A DNA stretch of 64,000 bases from Hyposmocoma kahamanoa (taxonomy: Eukaryota > Arthropoda > Insecta > Lepidoptera > Cosmopterigidae), in NCBI RefSeq assembly GCF_003589595.1, contig NW_020654133.1, positions 127,345 to 191,344 of the forward strand, in the 5' to 3' direction. Positions 34,560 to 46,900 of this stretch are shown here, piece after piece. Below the pieces are notes generated by a model. It had not been told where the DNA came from. It worked only from the letters and a program-made list of their open reading frames with translations, and did no database searches. Position 1 is the first letter of the stretch. The number at the start of each line of letters is the position of its first letter. The position numbers and the translations under genes were made by a program.

Positions 34560-34925
34560 GAAGCTCTGTCATTGGACAGGAATGGTATAAGAATGCTCAC
34601 TAGAGCTTTAACAGAGCATTGTGGCTTAAACAAGCACATGTCAAATATTGGGTAGATAGAGAATAGAGAATGTAGATTCTGCTACGAGGCGAATGAAACA
34701 CCTGTACATCTACTGACCCAATGCTAACCCCTGATGGGCGTACGAAGTTCCATACTGGGAAGGCACATGATACAACCGGAGGACATTAAATCTGTCAGAG
34801 CCAGAAAAGTCCTTCAGCTCTTCAATGCTGTCGGCTTTGGCTCTGCTCTGTAATTAGTGGTGATCACAATAGATCAGTTCATGGTCGCAGTGATGAGGGG
34901 ATGCATAGGCCCTGAATGAAGCCGT
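34560..34925 (+). pseudogene. Non-LTR element fragment with CCHC-type C-terminus
   Basis: A decayed frame keeps LTRALTEHCGLNKHMS and CRFCYEANETPVHLLTQC, a C-x2-C-x8-H-x4-C arrangement typical of the region after RNase H in I/R1/LOA-type LINEs. GRHMIQPEDIKS and LQLFNAVG follow. Truncated and broken by stops. Confidence 0.7.
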
Positions 34926-34929
34926 CCTA

Positions 34930-36125
34930 CACAGAAAAAAAGGATTTCTACTAATAAGAAAGAGCAATTTCTCAAAATATTTGCTAATTCTGAAAAAATA
35001 TTTGTTAAAAGTAATAAAATATTGTCATTACAAAGATACTGCTTATCTTTTTCTAATATAGTTTTACTCTTAAGTTTATTCTAACTTTGAGACAAATACG
35101 TTCACTTCAAGATTTTATTTCATTTCTAATCAATTAATTGGACATTACTTACATCAAGAAATTCTTACCTCTTACATCAAATTTAAATAATCTTAAATGA
35201 ATTCAAAATTTCTTGGGTGTATTTTAAGAAAATATATTCTTAAACAAAAAAAGAAGTAGTTTTCTATTCAGATTAATATTCTAAATTCTAGAGTATATTC
35301 TTAAAGCAACATTTCGTTGCGTTTTCATAGTCAATGTTGTCGTGACAAGTCGCCGAAGGCGCACGCGGTAACGATTACTTTTACTCGTGCTTGTAATCAT
35401 AAAAATCATAAACAGTGATTTACCCTAAGAAACAATACGTAGTATCTCTAGTTTGTTAGGGTGTTATTTATATTATAGTCATATTTTAAGAAATTTGGTT
35501 ACAGCGTGAAATCAAACTACATTTGTAACAAGCACAACTTTAACATGCAATTAGTTTCATCACGCCACTGCTCTAGAGTTGTACTCTGAAACGCGCTATC
35601 GTTTTGTTAACTTCGATAGTTTAAAGTCATCTCACATAATTGGAATTGTTAGTGCTTTCTGCCGCTGTAGCGTTTATACGGCACTGAATGGCACTGAATG
35701 GCACTGAACGGCACTGAACGGCACTGAACTGGTTGCTATCACGCCAGTGAGACATACTTTTGGGTCCATAACCCTATAAATTTACCCTTTTTGATATTAG
35801 AAAATATAAATACTATCTTTAGTCAAATAATTAAGTACCTCTCAATTTTCATTCTTTTTTTTTCAAATCAAAATCGGACATTTCTAATAACAAATAAATA
35901 TTTTGTTGAATCTAGAGTGGCTTTGTGAATTGAAGTAAATTAATTTGCTCTTGGGTTAAATATTTCTGTCTTGTAACTAAAATACACTTTTGAGACGTTT
36001 TTTTACTATTATCAAGTAATTATTCTCTAGCGTCTATAGGGAGAGGATCGTTTTGTTGGATTTAATAAATTTGTCTTCATAAAAAGAATTTTGTCTTTTT
36101 CTAAGTAATCTGTTTTTACCGTGTA
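34930..36125. other. AT-rich stretch, possible old TIR element
   Basis: The borders CACAGAAAAAAAGGATTTCT (34931) and a partly complementary AGAATTTTGTCTTTTTCT..CCGTGT (36086-36123) hint at an element of about 1.2 kb. The inversion is weak and no frame supports it. Includes the tandem repeat at 35685-35735. Confidence 0.3.
35685..35735. repeat. 10-bp tandem repeat, 5 units
   Basis: Units GGCACTGAAT / GGCACTGAAC repeated head to tail. Confidence 0.95.
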
Positions 36126-36262
36126 ATAATAATGGCTATGTTTGCGACTACCACGAGCAACCGTCCGTCCCCGCTATTGGCGTAAAAATGCGTCGTATGC
36201 GGTACTACATATCTACATATTTATATTCTATGAAAACCACAGAACAATAAATACAGTACAAC

Positions 36263-36470
36263 AAGTACTGTCACCTTGCCTATTTCTGCCGCCAAGCAGT
36301 AATGTCCGCATTACTGCGTTCCGGTTTTAAAGGGTAATGATAATTACAGTATCACTTTGTGCTTTAAATCGCAAAGACCTGAGGGGCACTGCCACTGCGC
36401 CCGTCACCCTGAGACAAAAGTTGACAAGTCCCACGTGCCTGTAATTTCACCATTATGTATATACAGATAA
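36263..36470 (+). repeat. Repeat family D fragments
   Basis: GTACTGTCACCTTGCCTATT..CCGCCAAGCAGTAATGTC, then reverse-oriented pieces with TGAGACAAAAGTTGACAAGT. Confidence 0.65.
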
Positions 36471-36970
36471 AGCAGTGTATGTAACAGTACATAATTAGGC
36501 TTTAAAGCACTCGTGAAATGTTTTAATAGACTCGTCTGTCGGCTCGTTTCATAAACACTCGCTCGTAATTTAATGCGTTTCATTATGAAACAGTCACATA
36601 AACTACTATTCTAAACTTTGACAAATATGCGTGTCAGTAGATGGCGTTGTGTGTTACAAACTAATTTATAAATTAGTGCTTCCTAATATGGGTAGATGGC
36701 GCTAATCTTAAACAAAATAAAAGAACAAAATATTGAATGAAATCAAAGAATACAACAACAACGCAAACAAAGAAAACGAAACATTGGTTTGTTTGAAATC
36801 GGCGTCATTTTTTTTGCATTGGATATTTATCCAAAATGGTACCTATAGGGTAGCATTTGCGAAGACTTCCTTCTTTGTATCCTCCATCCTCCTCCAACAT
36901 GCGCACTTTGCTGCTGCCGTTTCTTTCACCGGCCAATGATTTGGCAACAAAAAAAAAACAATAGTCGAAC

Positions 36971-37444
36971 CATCGAGTATATAACCAGAAATAGAGACGA
37001 AATGTCATTTAATTTGTTTGAAAACTATTCTGCCATATCATTACTGTGACTACTGCGCTCCGATTGGCTAGCCCGAGTTCGAAACAATTGGCGGGTGTCG
37101 TCAATTGTTTCACTGCAAATTTACCAATTTAACTTTGGCTTTGGGACGAAAATTGCAAAATTACATATTTAATATTTAATTACCGATGACATTTGATTCC
37201 GTTTGTTTTGTAGTTAGATGTTTTGCTGTTTTTCCCCACACGCACAGCACGCCATTGTTAGAGATATTATCTTTATTACAATAAATACAGAATATTTTTG
37301 GAGACGTACACACAGGTCAGTTGTTGGCGGCTTTCTATATTTTAGTGCATACGAGAGTTGATATTTATAAGCGATGTATCACTAATGAGGTATCAGGAAT
37401 GTATGGCCATTATTTAGTCTCTATTTCTGGTTATACACTCGATG
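36971..37444 (+). mobile_element. M1 element copy 6
   Basis: CATCGAGTATATAACCAG to TTATACACTCGATG. Flanks AGTCGAAC and AGTCTAAA are compatible with an aged 8-bp duplication. Confidence 0.92.
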
Positions 37445-37827
37445 AGTCTAAACTATGACACTGAACTGTGTGACTGTGTGCATCAAAAAATGGCTAACTG
37501 GTGCGATTGTTTTTTTACGACTACTGAACCTGAGGATTTTTCCTCCTGTGGCGGCCGTATTAGAGCGTAGAGCTAGTATTCAACTGACATAATATTTTTT
37601 TGGTATTCTGCTCTTCAATGGTGAGTCGATGGCATGTCAATGACGTAGTCAAACATAAAAAAATACCTTTAGTTTGCTTTAAAGGAGATAAAAATAGGCA
37701 ATATCGAACGTTAGTGATGGAATGAATGAATGCCATTCCAGTGACACTCTATTGAGACCTTAGACTATGGCAACCAAAGGACATGTTATGTTGACACGTT
37801 GACATATATGAATCAGACGTTATACGT

Positions 37828-38113
37828 CATTGATTTACAATTATATGGACGTCGGGTCCGCGCTAAAAAGTGTCCGAACTTATAGGGCGTTAAAATCGTA
37901 TACAGAGCGTCACTCACGCTTTAGTCTTCGTTTGTTCGACTGACAGCGAAGTAAGCAAAATTAGACAGTACTGCGATGACATTACAATTTAAATCTAACG
38001 TTTTAGCTTTTTCATATTCTTTTACATGTCACTACGTTTAAATAGGTTGACTTGGGACATTTTTTTCGTGGTTTTTATATTAGACCCGTCGTCTATTTAT
38101 TTGTAAGTCAATG
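37828..38113 (+). mobile_element. M2 element copy 3 (286 bp)
   Basis: Bounded by CATTGATTTACAA and TTGTAAGTCAATG with a perfect duplication TTATACGT (37820-37827, 38114-38121). Confidence 0.96.
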
Positions 38114-38329
38114 TTATACGTATATGATTTCGAAATTGAAAACATAAACATGTTATTGTCTTTATTTAACTACTGCGTGCCGTCTTAAGCCAAAAGAGAT
38201 ATTACATTCATTGGTCTGTGCCAAACACGGGAATCGAAAATACGTAACGTCATCAAATGCCAACTGTGTTTATTTCGCCATACATTTGCATGTCGATAAT
38301 GACTTGTCGATAGATTATGGAACAACACT

Positions 38330-38830
38330 AAAAAAAGCCGCCATTAGTAGCGTTCGTGCGTAGCGTTGTTAGCTTGTGGCATCACTGTACATTTACTCAA
38401 ATATTTTGTACGCCCGTAAAAATATACATAATTTCATTAAGATAGAAGATATCCATAATAAAGTTCAAATTCAATGGTACCACGATTTCGTTTAACTAAA
38501 GTAAACGATTCTTTTATGGGGAACTGTATACGTTTTTACAATAAGATTCCGGAGCATATATTTTAGTTTTAATATTTAAATTTGTCATTTCCTAAGTTTA
38601 AAACTTACATTAAAGTAATTTTAATTGAAAAGTCATTACAAAATTGAAGAGTATGTTTTAGACAAAGGAGTATGGAAAGACAACAAAAGTCTAGATTCCA
38701 CACAATTATGATTCAAAGTGTATCAAAAAGCACTTAAGTTGAAAAGAGCAATCCCTAGAGTTTCTTGCTCGTTCTTCTCAGTGAGGTCCGCGTAGTGAAC
38801 GAGCAGTAGTTTAAAAAGTAGCTTAAAAAA
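38330..38830 (+). pseudogene. LINE ORF2 C-terminal fragment
   Basis: A frame-shifted copy of the sequence better preserved at 47373-47985 (VASLYIYSNILYAR type, RFRLTKVNDSFMGNCIRFYN). Confidence 0.7.
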
Positions 38831-38885
38831 TGACGAACGAAAAATGATTATTTGATTTTGACGTTGATTTTGTTACATTTTTGTT

Positions 38886-39330
38886 AACCGACTTCAAAAA
38901 AGGAGGAGGTTCTCAATTCGTCTGTATGTTCTTTTTTTTTTGTATGTATGTTACGCGATAACTCCGGTATTTGTGAACCGATTTTCATGATTCTTTTTTT
39001 GTTGGAAAGGGGGTATTTCCATAGTGGTCCCATTTCATTTTGAAGAAAATCATCCACCTCGAAGGGTGGCTGTTCACGCATGAAGATTCATTTTTATAAA
39101 TAGCGCCAATTAATTTAGGAGCAATTACTTTAATGGTTGATTTTGCTATTTCTCCAATTCAAGGCGTTTTTCTTTCAATATATTTTGAGTAGTGAGAACC
39201 GATTTTTATTATCTCCAGTGTCAAGTCCTGTATAGTGGCGAACTAGGGGATATTTCAATAAAACTTAGCAAATAGACGTAATTCCACGTACTTTTGAGGT
39301 CGGTTTTTTTAGTACTCTGTACTGAGATTA
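38886..39330 (+). mobile_element. Repeat family C copy 1
   Basis: About 445 bp, from AACCGACTTCAAAAAAGGAG to TTTTGAGGTCGGTTTTTTTA and a short AGTACTCTGTACT palindrome, ending CTGAGATTAT. The ends ACCGACTTCAAAA / TTTTGAGGTCGGT are imperfect terminal inverted repeats. Confidence 0.88.
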
Positions 39331-39344
39331 TATACCATATATTT

Positions 39345-39650
39345 CGGTGAGTGTGCGCATGAGCACCAACAGGTCATCCCGCGCGCCCCCTTTTACCATC
39401 GGATATCCAGACGTAAGGCGGGATATCATTCATACTTGGTCGATATTCCTTTCAGGCGTACTAAGCGCATTTCATTATCTTTTATTATGCGCACAGCCCG
39501 GGAATGAAACTCCCTGCCTGCGACTGTATTTCCGAACTCATACAACCCGGGTATCTTTAAGGTATGACGACTGAACAGGTATCTTCTGGGCGAGCTCGTT
39601 CCATCGTAGATTCCATCTTTGCTCCAGAGCTAGGTAGCAAGTCCGTTTAA
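39345..39650 (+). pseudogene. LINE ORF2 C-terminal fragment
   Basis: Encodes a decayed RTAREWNSLPACDCIS, the VRxARxWNxLP motif that closes jockey/R1-type ORF2 proteins, and a short 3' region with an A-run. Confidence 0.65.
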
Positions 39651-39779
39651 TTAAAAAAAAAAGAAACGATAGTTTACTGTCTTTTTTTATGCAACGTTAG
39701 AGGCAAACGAGCAGACAAGCCGTAGTTTCGTAGCAGTAGAGCTGTGGCGATCCCACTACATAACTTACATATACTTATA

Positions 39780-39960
39780 TAAACACTATATATATATATT
39801 CTAAAATTATAAATATATAGTACACATTACAAAACATAAATGTATAATAACTAATAAACGAGAATGCTATAATATATATTAGATAAATATATAATACACA
39901 CATATATAATACGTAAATATATAATACATACTACAATAAATAAACACTAACTACAGAACA
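39780..39960. repeat. AT-rich simple-sequence region
   Basis: Degenerate TATATAATAC/ATAAATATA units. Confidence 0.8.
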
Positions 39961-40224
39961 CAACTATACTAAACTAAGTAATAAAAACACGGATGCACTT
40001 ACCTGCACGACGTATCGGATGAAGACACTGGAGTCGCGCACTGCGATGCAAGAACAATGGGTTACGTCACTCACCTGCGCCGACGAATCGAACCATCTTG
40101 CTGCCAACCAAACCAGTCTAAATCACTCGCGGACACAGTGCGCACGTCGCTTGCTTTTATGTTTGGTACCGCATTCTTACGCTTTTACTTGCTTTGTAAA
40201 TACATAACGCATTAAATACCTACA

Positions 40225-40410
40225 GAGCTTTTTGTGAAAGAGTTGCAGGGAAGTACTGCCATGCTGCCACCTTACCTATTTCTGCCGCCAAGCACTGATG
40301 TGAGTGTTAATATTCCTGGTGTGGAAATTACAGGCACAAGCGACTTGTCAATGCGTGTCTCTGAGTGGCAGGCGCAGCGGCAGTGTCCCTCATCATATCA
40401 GTGTATCATA
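40225..40410 (+). repeat. Repeat family D fragment
   Basis: Pieces of the 5' half (GTGAAAGAGTTGCAGGGAAG, TCTGCCGCCAAGCACTGATG) and tail, with internal deletions. Confidence 0.65.
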
Positions 40411-40423
40411 ATTATAAAAAAAG

Positions 40424-40680
40424 CGACCTCAAAAGGTCGTGGAATTACATTTATTTGCCAAGTTTTATTAAGATCGTTTACCGGAAAGTGCGCGGAACCA
40501 GATTAACCCTCTAGTTTGCCACCCTTAGAGGTGGAACATTTTCACAAATTTAAATGGGATCAATACTAAAGTACTCTTGCCAACAAAAAAAAAAAATCAC
40601 CAAGACCGGTTCACAGAGTTATCGCGTAACATCCGTACAAAAAAAATTCAGTCGAATCCTTTATTTGAAGTCGGTTAAAA
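40424..40680 (-). mobile_element. Repeat family C, degraded reverse copy
   Basis: GCGACCTCAAAAGGTCGTGG at left and GAAGTCGGTTAAAA at right, with the GTTATCGCGTAACATCCGTA block inside. Lies just downstream of protease B. Confidence 0.75.
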
Positions 40681-40827
40681 AGGTGAAATAAAAAGCTTTG
40701 CGGATGACAAATGGCGTTTACTATAACAACGACAGCTCTTAAATCTAAAACAGAAAGAGCGTTAGTCCTGTTTCTTGCAATATTACTGGTAAGCTGGTAG
40801 CACTGTCTACGGAGAATAATAAGTTCT

Positions 40828-40938
40828 TTAGTTTGTACCTATATGTTCTTCTAGAAATTTCATATAAGATGTCACCCTTACGAATCCTGTGGGGTTCCGT
40901 TGCTCGCAATACTTTGTGCCGAATGTGGCGACGCCAAT
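40828..40938 (-). CDS. Protease B exon 6 (C-terminus)
   Basis: 36 codons plus TAA: IGVATFGTKYCEQRNPTGFV and RVTSYMKFLEEHIG. No basic tail, unlike protease A. Acceptor TTTCAG. Confidence 0.92.
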   Translation of the reverse strand: MGVATFGTKYCEQRNPTGFVRVTSYMKFLEEHIGTN

Positions 40939-43900
40939 CTGAAAGTTTTCATTATTTTATCTTATCACATGTCATCTAATTAATTTGATTTAAGTATAAA
41001 ATGTAAAACGGAAATTCAAAACTATTTAAACAACATCTTTAATTCGGTTACCTATCAGTAGTCGAAATGACATTTTCCAGAAACAACGTTTGCTCGAATT
41101 TTCATAACCTCGAAAGTAATTTTGAGAGGAAAATGTTTTTTCTTTAAAACTTAAGTTAGTCTTTTTTTTACCCAGAGACATACCCCGCTCCCGGGGGAGA
41201 CGCGAGGCTATGTTATATTATTGTTCTCCTCTCTAAGAAGAGAGGCCTACCCACTAAAACTCCGGGGGTGTTCCTCCACATACCCTGTGGCGGGAACGCG
41301 GGGACGCGTCTGCATTCTTCCGCGAAAAACCTATCCTAACCGAACCTAATCGTGTGTTTGCGGTAAACATCCAACATATCCTGAAAGAACAACTGTTTCA
41401 TTATAATTCGGTTTTCGGTGTAATGAAAATTCGAACAAACGTTACGTCGGAAAAAAATTCGAGGTTACCGTTTAATTCAAACTCATTTACAAAATTATGC
41501 TAATTGGTGACAAAAGTAAAATTATGACAACAGTAAACTGTCGTAGAAAAGATAACAAAGCGAAGGTTTCTCAGGGCCAGTCAGTCATATACCTTTTGAT
41601 TTGTTCGTTTGCAATAAATTGTATAGACGGCATTTGTTTGAATTTTTAATACTGAGTCAGCTTCTTTGCGATTTTATTATATGTTATTGTATACATATTA
41701 TAATCAACGCCTGAACTTGAGAATAAACCTTGACGAAAATGTAATAGCCGCCATCTGTTGGCCATTTCGAATATTATTATAATCGCATTGCGGGTTTACT
41801 TGGTACCATATATTTATTTACTTACATTTCCATAACACAAGTGCTTTGGTTACTTATTTGGAATCAGAACAACATACATGATTTTGTTTAATAAATACCT
41901 TATAATTTGTAGTCTATGCTGCCATCCACTAACTAAAACGCGGCTATGTGAAAAAAGCATCTTGGAGTTATCATAAAATACCTACCATGAGTCAGTTTTA
42001 GAAAATTGGCTATGCGTCATTAGGGTAAGTTCCGATACATCGAACACGATAACATTAACTGTTTTTAAAAGATAATTTTGAGCTCTATGTTATGCTATTT
42101 AAAACAAATATTTCCTCTTGTCACTTAGCCACGTTTTAGTCTGTGGACGGCAGTGTGTCAATGGCACCCGCGCAGTGGCGGATTTGCCCTAAGGCCCTGG
42201 GTTAGGATTTTAGGGGCGGCCAATCGTGCCAAAAGTTCACTGATGATAACAACAAAACTCAAAGTACCTAAATATTCTAAAGGCTCACGCACATTATGGC
42301 GGGCCGCACTGCACCGCGTCGTGTAACAATAATCTTTACATATCTATAATATAATGTCACTACATCATTACATATTATCACTACCGCGTCTGTCTGTCTG
42401 ATCGCGACAAACTTGAAAACTACTGAACAGATTTTATGCGGGAAGGGCACTATGACCTGTGCGAGCGAGCCCTCACAGGGACCATCTAAGTCAGATCCTA
42501 ACCCCGGATCAGCACGTTTGCACGTGCTTCATCCGGTTCTCTGTAAGCCTAGTGCCTTAGGTGAGCTGCCCCGGGTGCACGTACAGCACCCTCCCTATTT
42601 TCCAAATAGGTACCGGAGCTGTAGGCACGCTCACTTCCCGTCGCGCTCTGCACGACTGACGGTTGCCACCGCTGAGCAGTCAACTCTAAGTCCACTACCA
42701 AATCTCCTCGTTGGTGACGGAGCTGTAAGGCACGCTCACTTTCCGACGCCGAATGAACGGCGTCTCTCCAGTTCCCAAATTCCTACGCGGCCGGAGGGAC
42801 CGGAAGATGTCTAGCTCATCCCCTAATAGCTCTCCGGGCTAGTACCGGAGATACCAAGTGGCAGAGTCCTGCGACAATGTCCGGAATAGCCACCGACCAA
42901 CTAACTGCTAACTGCGCGCGGGACGAACGCCCCGGCCACACCCTACCGGGGCAGACGAACGTGTTCGTCCCTGCAGCTAACGACAAACCCCGGCGAGTCC
43001 ATACCCAAGTCCGAGTCCGCCAGAGATGCCCGTGAAGACGTATAACTGGCGAAGGGGTTGACCCGGACGCCCGCCGTACCCTGGTCTTGCCGTCGAGCCC
43101 GTAGTCTCTACAGAAAACCCTATCTCTCGTGTCAGTAGATAGGGACAAGACAGAGTGACAAGCTCCATTTCTTTCTACGTTAGTTTTGATTATAGTGACC
43201 CTCCTTACCTCTCCTGATACGGGAAGGGCATTATGACCTGTGCGCGCACAGGAACCTTACAAGTTCAGGTTCTGACCCCAGATCAGCCAGTGCACAGGGT
43301 TGTCACAGACCTCTGTAACTTGACTTCATCCGGTTCTTCGAGAGGCTAGTGCCTCGGGTGCGCCGCCCCGGGTGCATGTCCAGTATCCTCCCTATTTTCC
43401 AGATAGGTACCGGAACTGTAGGCGCGCTCACTTCCCGTTGCGCATTGCACAACTAGCGGTTGCCACCGCTAAGCCGTCGACTCTGAGTCCACTACCAAAT
43501 CTCCTCATTGGTGGCGGACCTGTAAGGCACGCTCACTTCCAGACGCCGAAAAACGACTTCTCTCCAGTTCCCAATAACCTAAACGGTTGGAGGGACCGGA
43601 GGATATCATAGCTAAGACAGAGTGACAGTGAAATTCATTATGTTGTCTACCAGTATATGATGAGTGCTGACAAAGGGTCGGCTGGTACTGATTACATTGC
43701 CTGCGACCTAGGGCGGCCAGGACTGCAAATCAGCCACTGCACCCGCGATATAAGATTTCCCCAGTGCAAGGTTATGAGTATATGTTTAAAAATAATATCC
43801 TCTGCCTTTTCGTTCTCCGGTTTACGCTGGCACTAATTGGTGTAGATTTAGAGTATTACATTTACATTATCATGATTTTAATTTATCACCAATGTACTTG

Positions 43901-46900
43901 CCAAAATCGATTTGTTTTTCCTGATAACAGTCATCGCAGATCCGGAATCTCCAGGACACGTGGTCCCGGTGGAAGATTGCGCACAGACGACACGTTCGTT
44001 CACAGACTTCCCAAGGTACGCTGCTTGACATCGGTGGTTGTCGATTACTTGCACCGTTTTGTGATGAAGCGTTTGTCCTTTACCGATAGTTTGATCTGAA
44101 AACATCTTTATATCACAGATGGTGTTACGGCAAAAGACCTGCCACAAGCACATAGAAAAATTCCTAAGGTCGTTATGGTCCGGTCCGGTAATATTTTTGT
44201 ATTAATAATTATAAGGAATAATTTCACAAAAAAATAATTGAATATCATGGTGGTGAAACATCTGTAGCTGCAAGTCATCCACACACCCGCCGCGCTGAAC
44301 GCATCGGCGTGCACTGAACGGCGAGAGCGCGGCGGGTCCTATTTATGCCTTCGCGCGCAGCCGCGCCGTAACATCTCTATATACTACTTACTCACTTAGA
44401 CTTGTACTATTCTTAAGATATACAAAAGTATATAAGTAGTAACATTCGTTGAATAAATGTCGAGCTACAGCAAGCCACACCAAGCTAGCAAGCCACAGCA
44501 ATAGCCTTCGATACCTGAACAACCAGTGTTTTATTTGCCTACCAGCAGCTACACAACAGGCTCCTAAACATCCATTCAATAAAATTTAATTACAATTATT
44601 AAAACGACATCTCTAATCAGCGGCTGGTAGCTGCAAAGCATCGAGTATATAACCAGAAAAAAAAAATAAAAAAATCCGAATTCGAAACAATTGACGGTTG
44701 TCGTCAACTGTTTAACTTAAAATCGACCAGTTTAACTTGAGCTTTGCTATAATGGACGATAAATTACGGATGAAACGTGATACCGTTTGTTTTGTAATTA
44801 GATGTTTTGCTGTTCCTCCCCACACCACCGAATGGAACAGCATGCCATTGTTAGAGACGCCATTGTTATCTTTATTACAATAAATATAGAATATTTTTGA
44901 AATATACGGAGACGTACACACTGGTCAGTTGTTGACGCTGTACTATTTCAGCTTTCTAATTTGTGATTTCAGCGCAAACGAGAGTTGATATTTAAAAGTG
45001 AAATAAGTCCCATTTTCCAGATGAGTTGTCAGGGTTGGATGGCCCTTATTTCGTTTCTATTTCTGGTTATATACTCGATGCTGTAAAGGTACCTCGCTGA
45101 GTGAAGAAAACTTTCATAGATGCCGCCGTCTAAAAGTCGTTAAAAACCAAAAACAAATATCTGCAAGAAGCACTTGGAAAAACTCGTTCCGAGGCTTAGT
45201 TGGCATAGCGTCTGGCTTGGATTGTTGGGAGACGTTGGTTCGAATTCAACCGGATCGAAGTGGATTTTTTTCAGTCTTTGTTTAATAATTATAACCCTTT
45301 ATATTTTATTTTTATTGAATTTCATACTCAATGTTTTTGCTACAATGATATTTATCTATTATTTTTGTGAAAATACTTCACAATACGTTCACGTCTCGTC
45401 ATTGAACATTATTTACTTGTGTTGAGGTGTATTGGCCACGGAAGAAAAAAAACAATGGAAGTCCTTATGCCTCGATTACTATGAGAACCGATGCGCCAAA
45501 ACTCACACATTTTTAATTTGAAACACGACAAAATCTTGATATTGATTGTTCGTAGTTTCAAATTTAAAAAGAAATAACAAATTCTCTATTGTTAATACAT
45601 ATAATTTAAACTTTACCCTTTTGGCATACCTTTGAAAGTTCATCACTATCAATACCTATTATTACTTACGACGTTTAGATATTATATTGAAATTTCAATC
45701 AATGTGCTGCCATCTAGCGGTTCATTGCTGAACGACGTCGAATTGGAGTAAAAAATTTAGTTCTCCATTAAGCCACCATATTGCAGGGGTGTAAGCTTTA
45801 CTTTCGTTTCTTATAACAAAAAAAATTTCGATAAACAAAAAAACATAAAATTTATTAAAATAAAAGTTTTTGATGATATGAAATACCACCACTTTCGTTT
45901 TCGCTTTCGTTTTTAGGCACTTTTCTTGGATTTTAGAAAATTTGCACGAAAGAATGACACAACCATACCATACAAAGCGAAAATGGCGGAGCTCACATAG
46001 GTCTCGAAAAACCTATGTCCTCATCAGCTCACTCCGCCATTTTGTATTTATTGTTCTGTGGATAGGATCATAGGATCTGGGAATACATTTATAAGTAAAT
46101 AGAGTAATGAATCAATGGCCAGTACTTCTGTTGCATTGTTCACTAGAAAAGCATCTCGTTTCTTCAATGTCAGCTTAAAACATACCTTCTGTTTGTCTTC
46201 CATATCCAACGATCACAGCTTTAGCATCCACAAAGCTCTCCTTCAGCATTGAACCGTACGGCAAGTCCACTTTCTGTATGTTCTCTGAAAAAGCAATTAC
46301 TTAATAAGTAAATACCTAAGTGCGCATTTGACCTCCATCTCACCAGATGGAAAGCGACGATGAAGTGGAAGATGTAGCATGCACATTTAAATAGTGCCTA
46401 CTCACTCTCGCATTGAAAAGGCCCAAGTTATAGCGTTCGGGGAACAAGACGTCTGCAGACAGAGAATTCCACTAATTTGCTATTTTTAACCGACTTCAAA
46501 AAAGGAGGAGGTTCTCAATTCGACTGTATGTTCTTTTTTTTGTATGTATGTTACGCGATAACTCCGGTATTTGTGAACCGATTTTCATGATTCTTTTTTT
46601 GTTGGAAAGAGGGTATAATAATGGTCCCATTTCATTTTGAAGAAAATCATCCACCTCGAAGGGCGGCTGTTCACGCATGAAGATTCATTTTTATAAATAG
46701 CGCCTAACTTTAATTTAGGAGCAATTACTTTAATGGTTGATTTAGCTATTTCTCCAATTCAAGGCGTTTTTCTCTCGGTATACTTTGAGTAGTGTCGTAG
46801 TGAGAACCTATTTTTATTATCTCCAGCGTCAAGTCCTGTATAGTGGAGAACTAGGGGATATTTCAATAAAACTTAGCAAATAGATGTAATTCCACGTACT

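Noticed and set aside
22505..36740. Shared GCGCCATCTACCCATATTAG segment at 22530 and (reversed) 36655
   Set aside because: It is an about 85-bp repeat match in both places, but too little of it is present to define an element or boundaries.
42413..43148. 133- and 110-codon open frames
   Set aside because: They fall in GC-rich repeat G; the frames are not conserved between copy 1 and copy 2.
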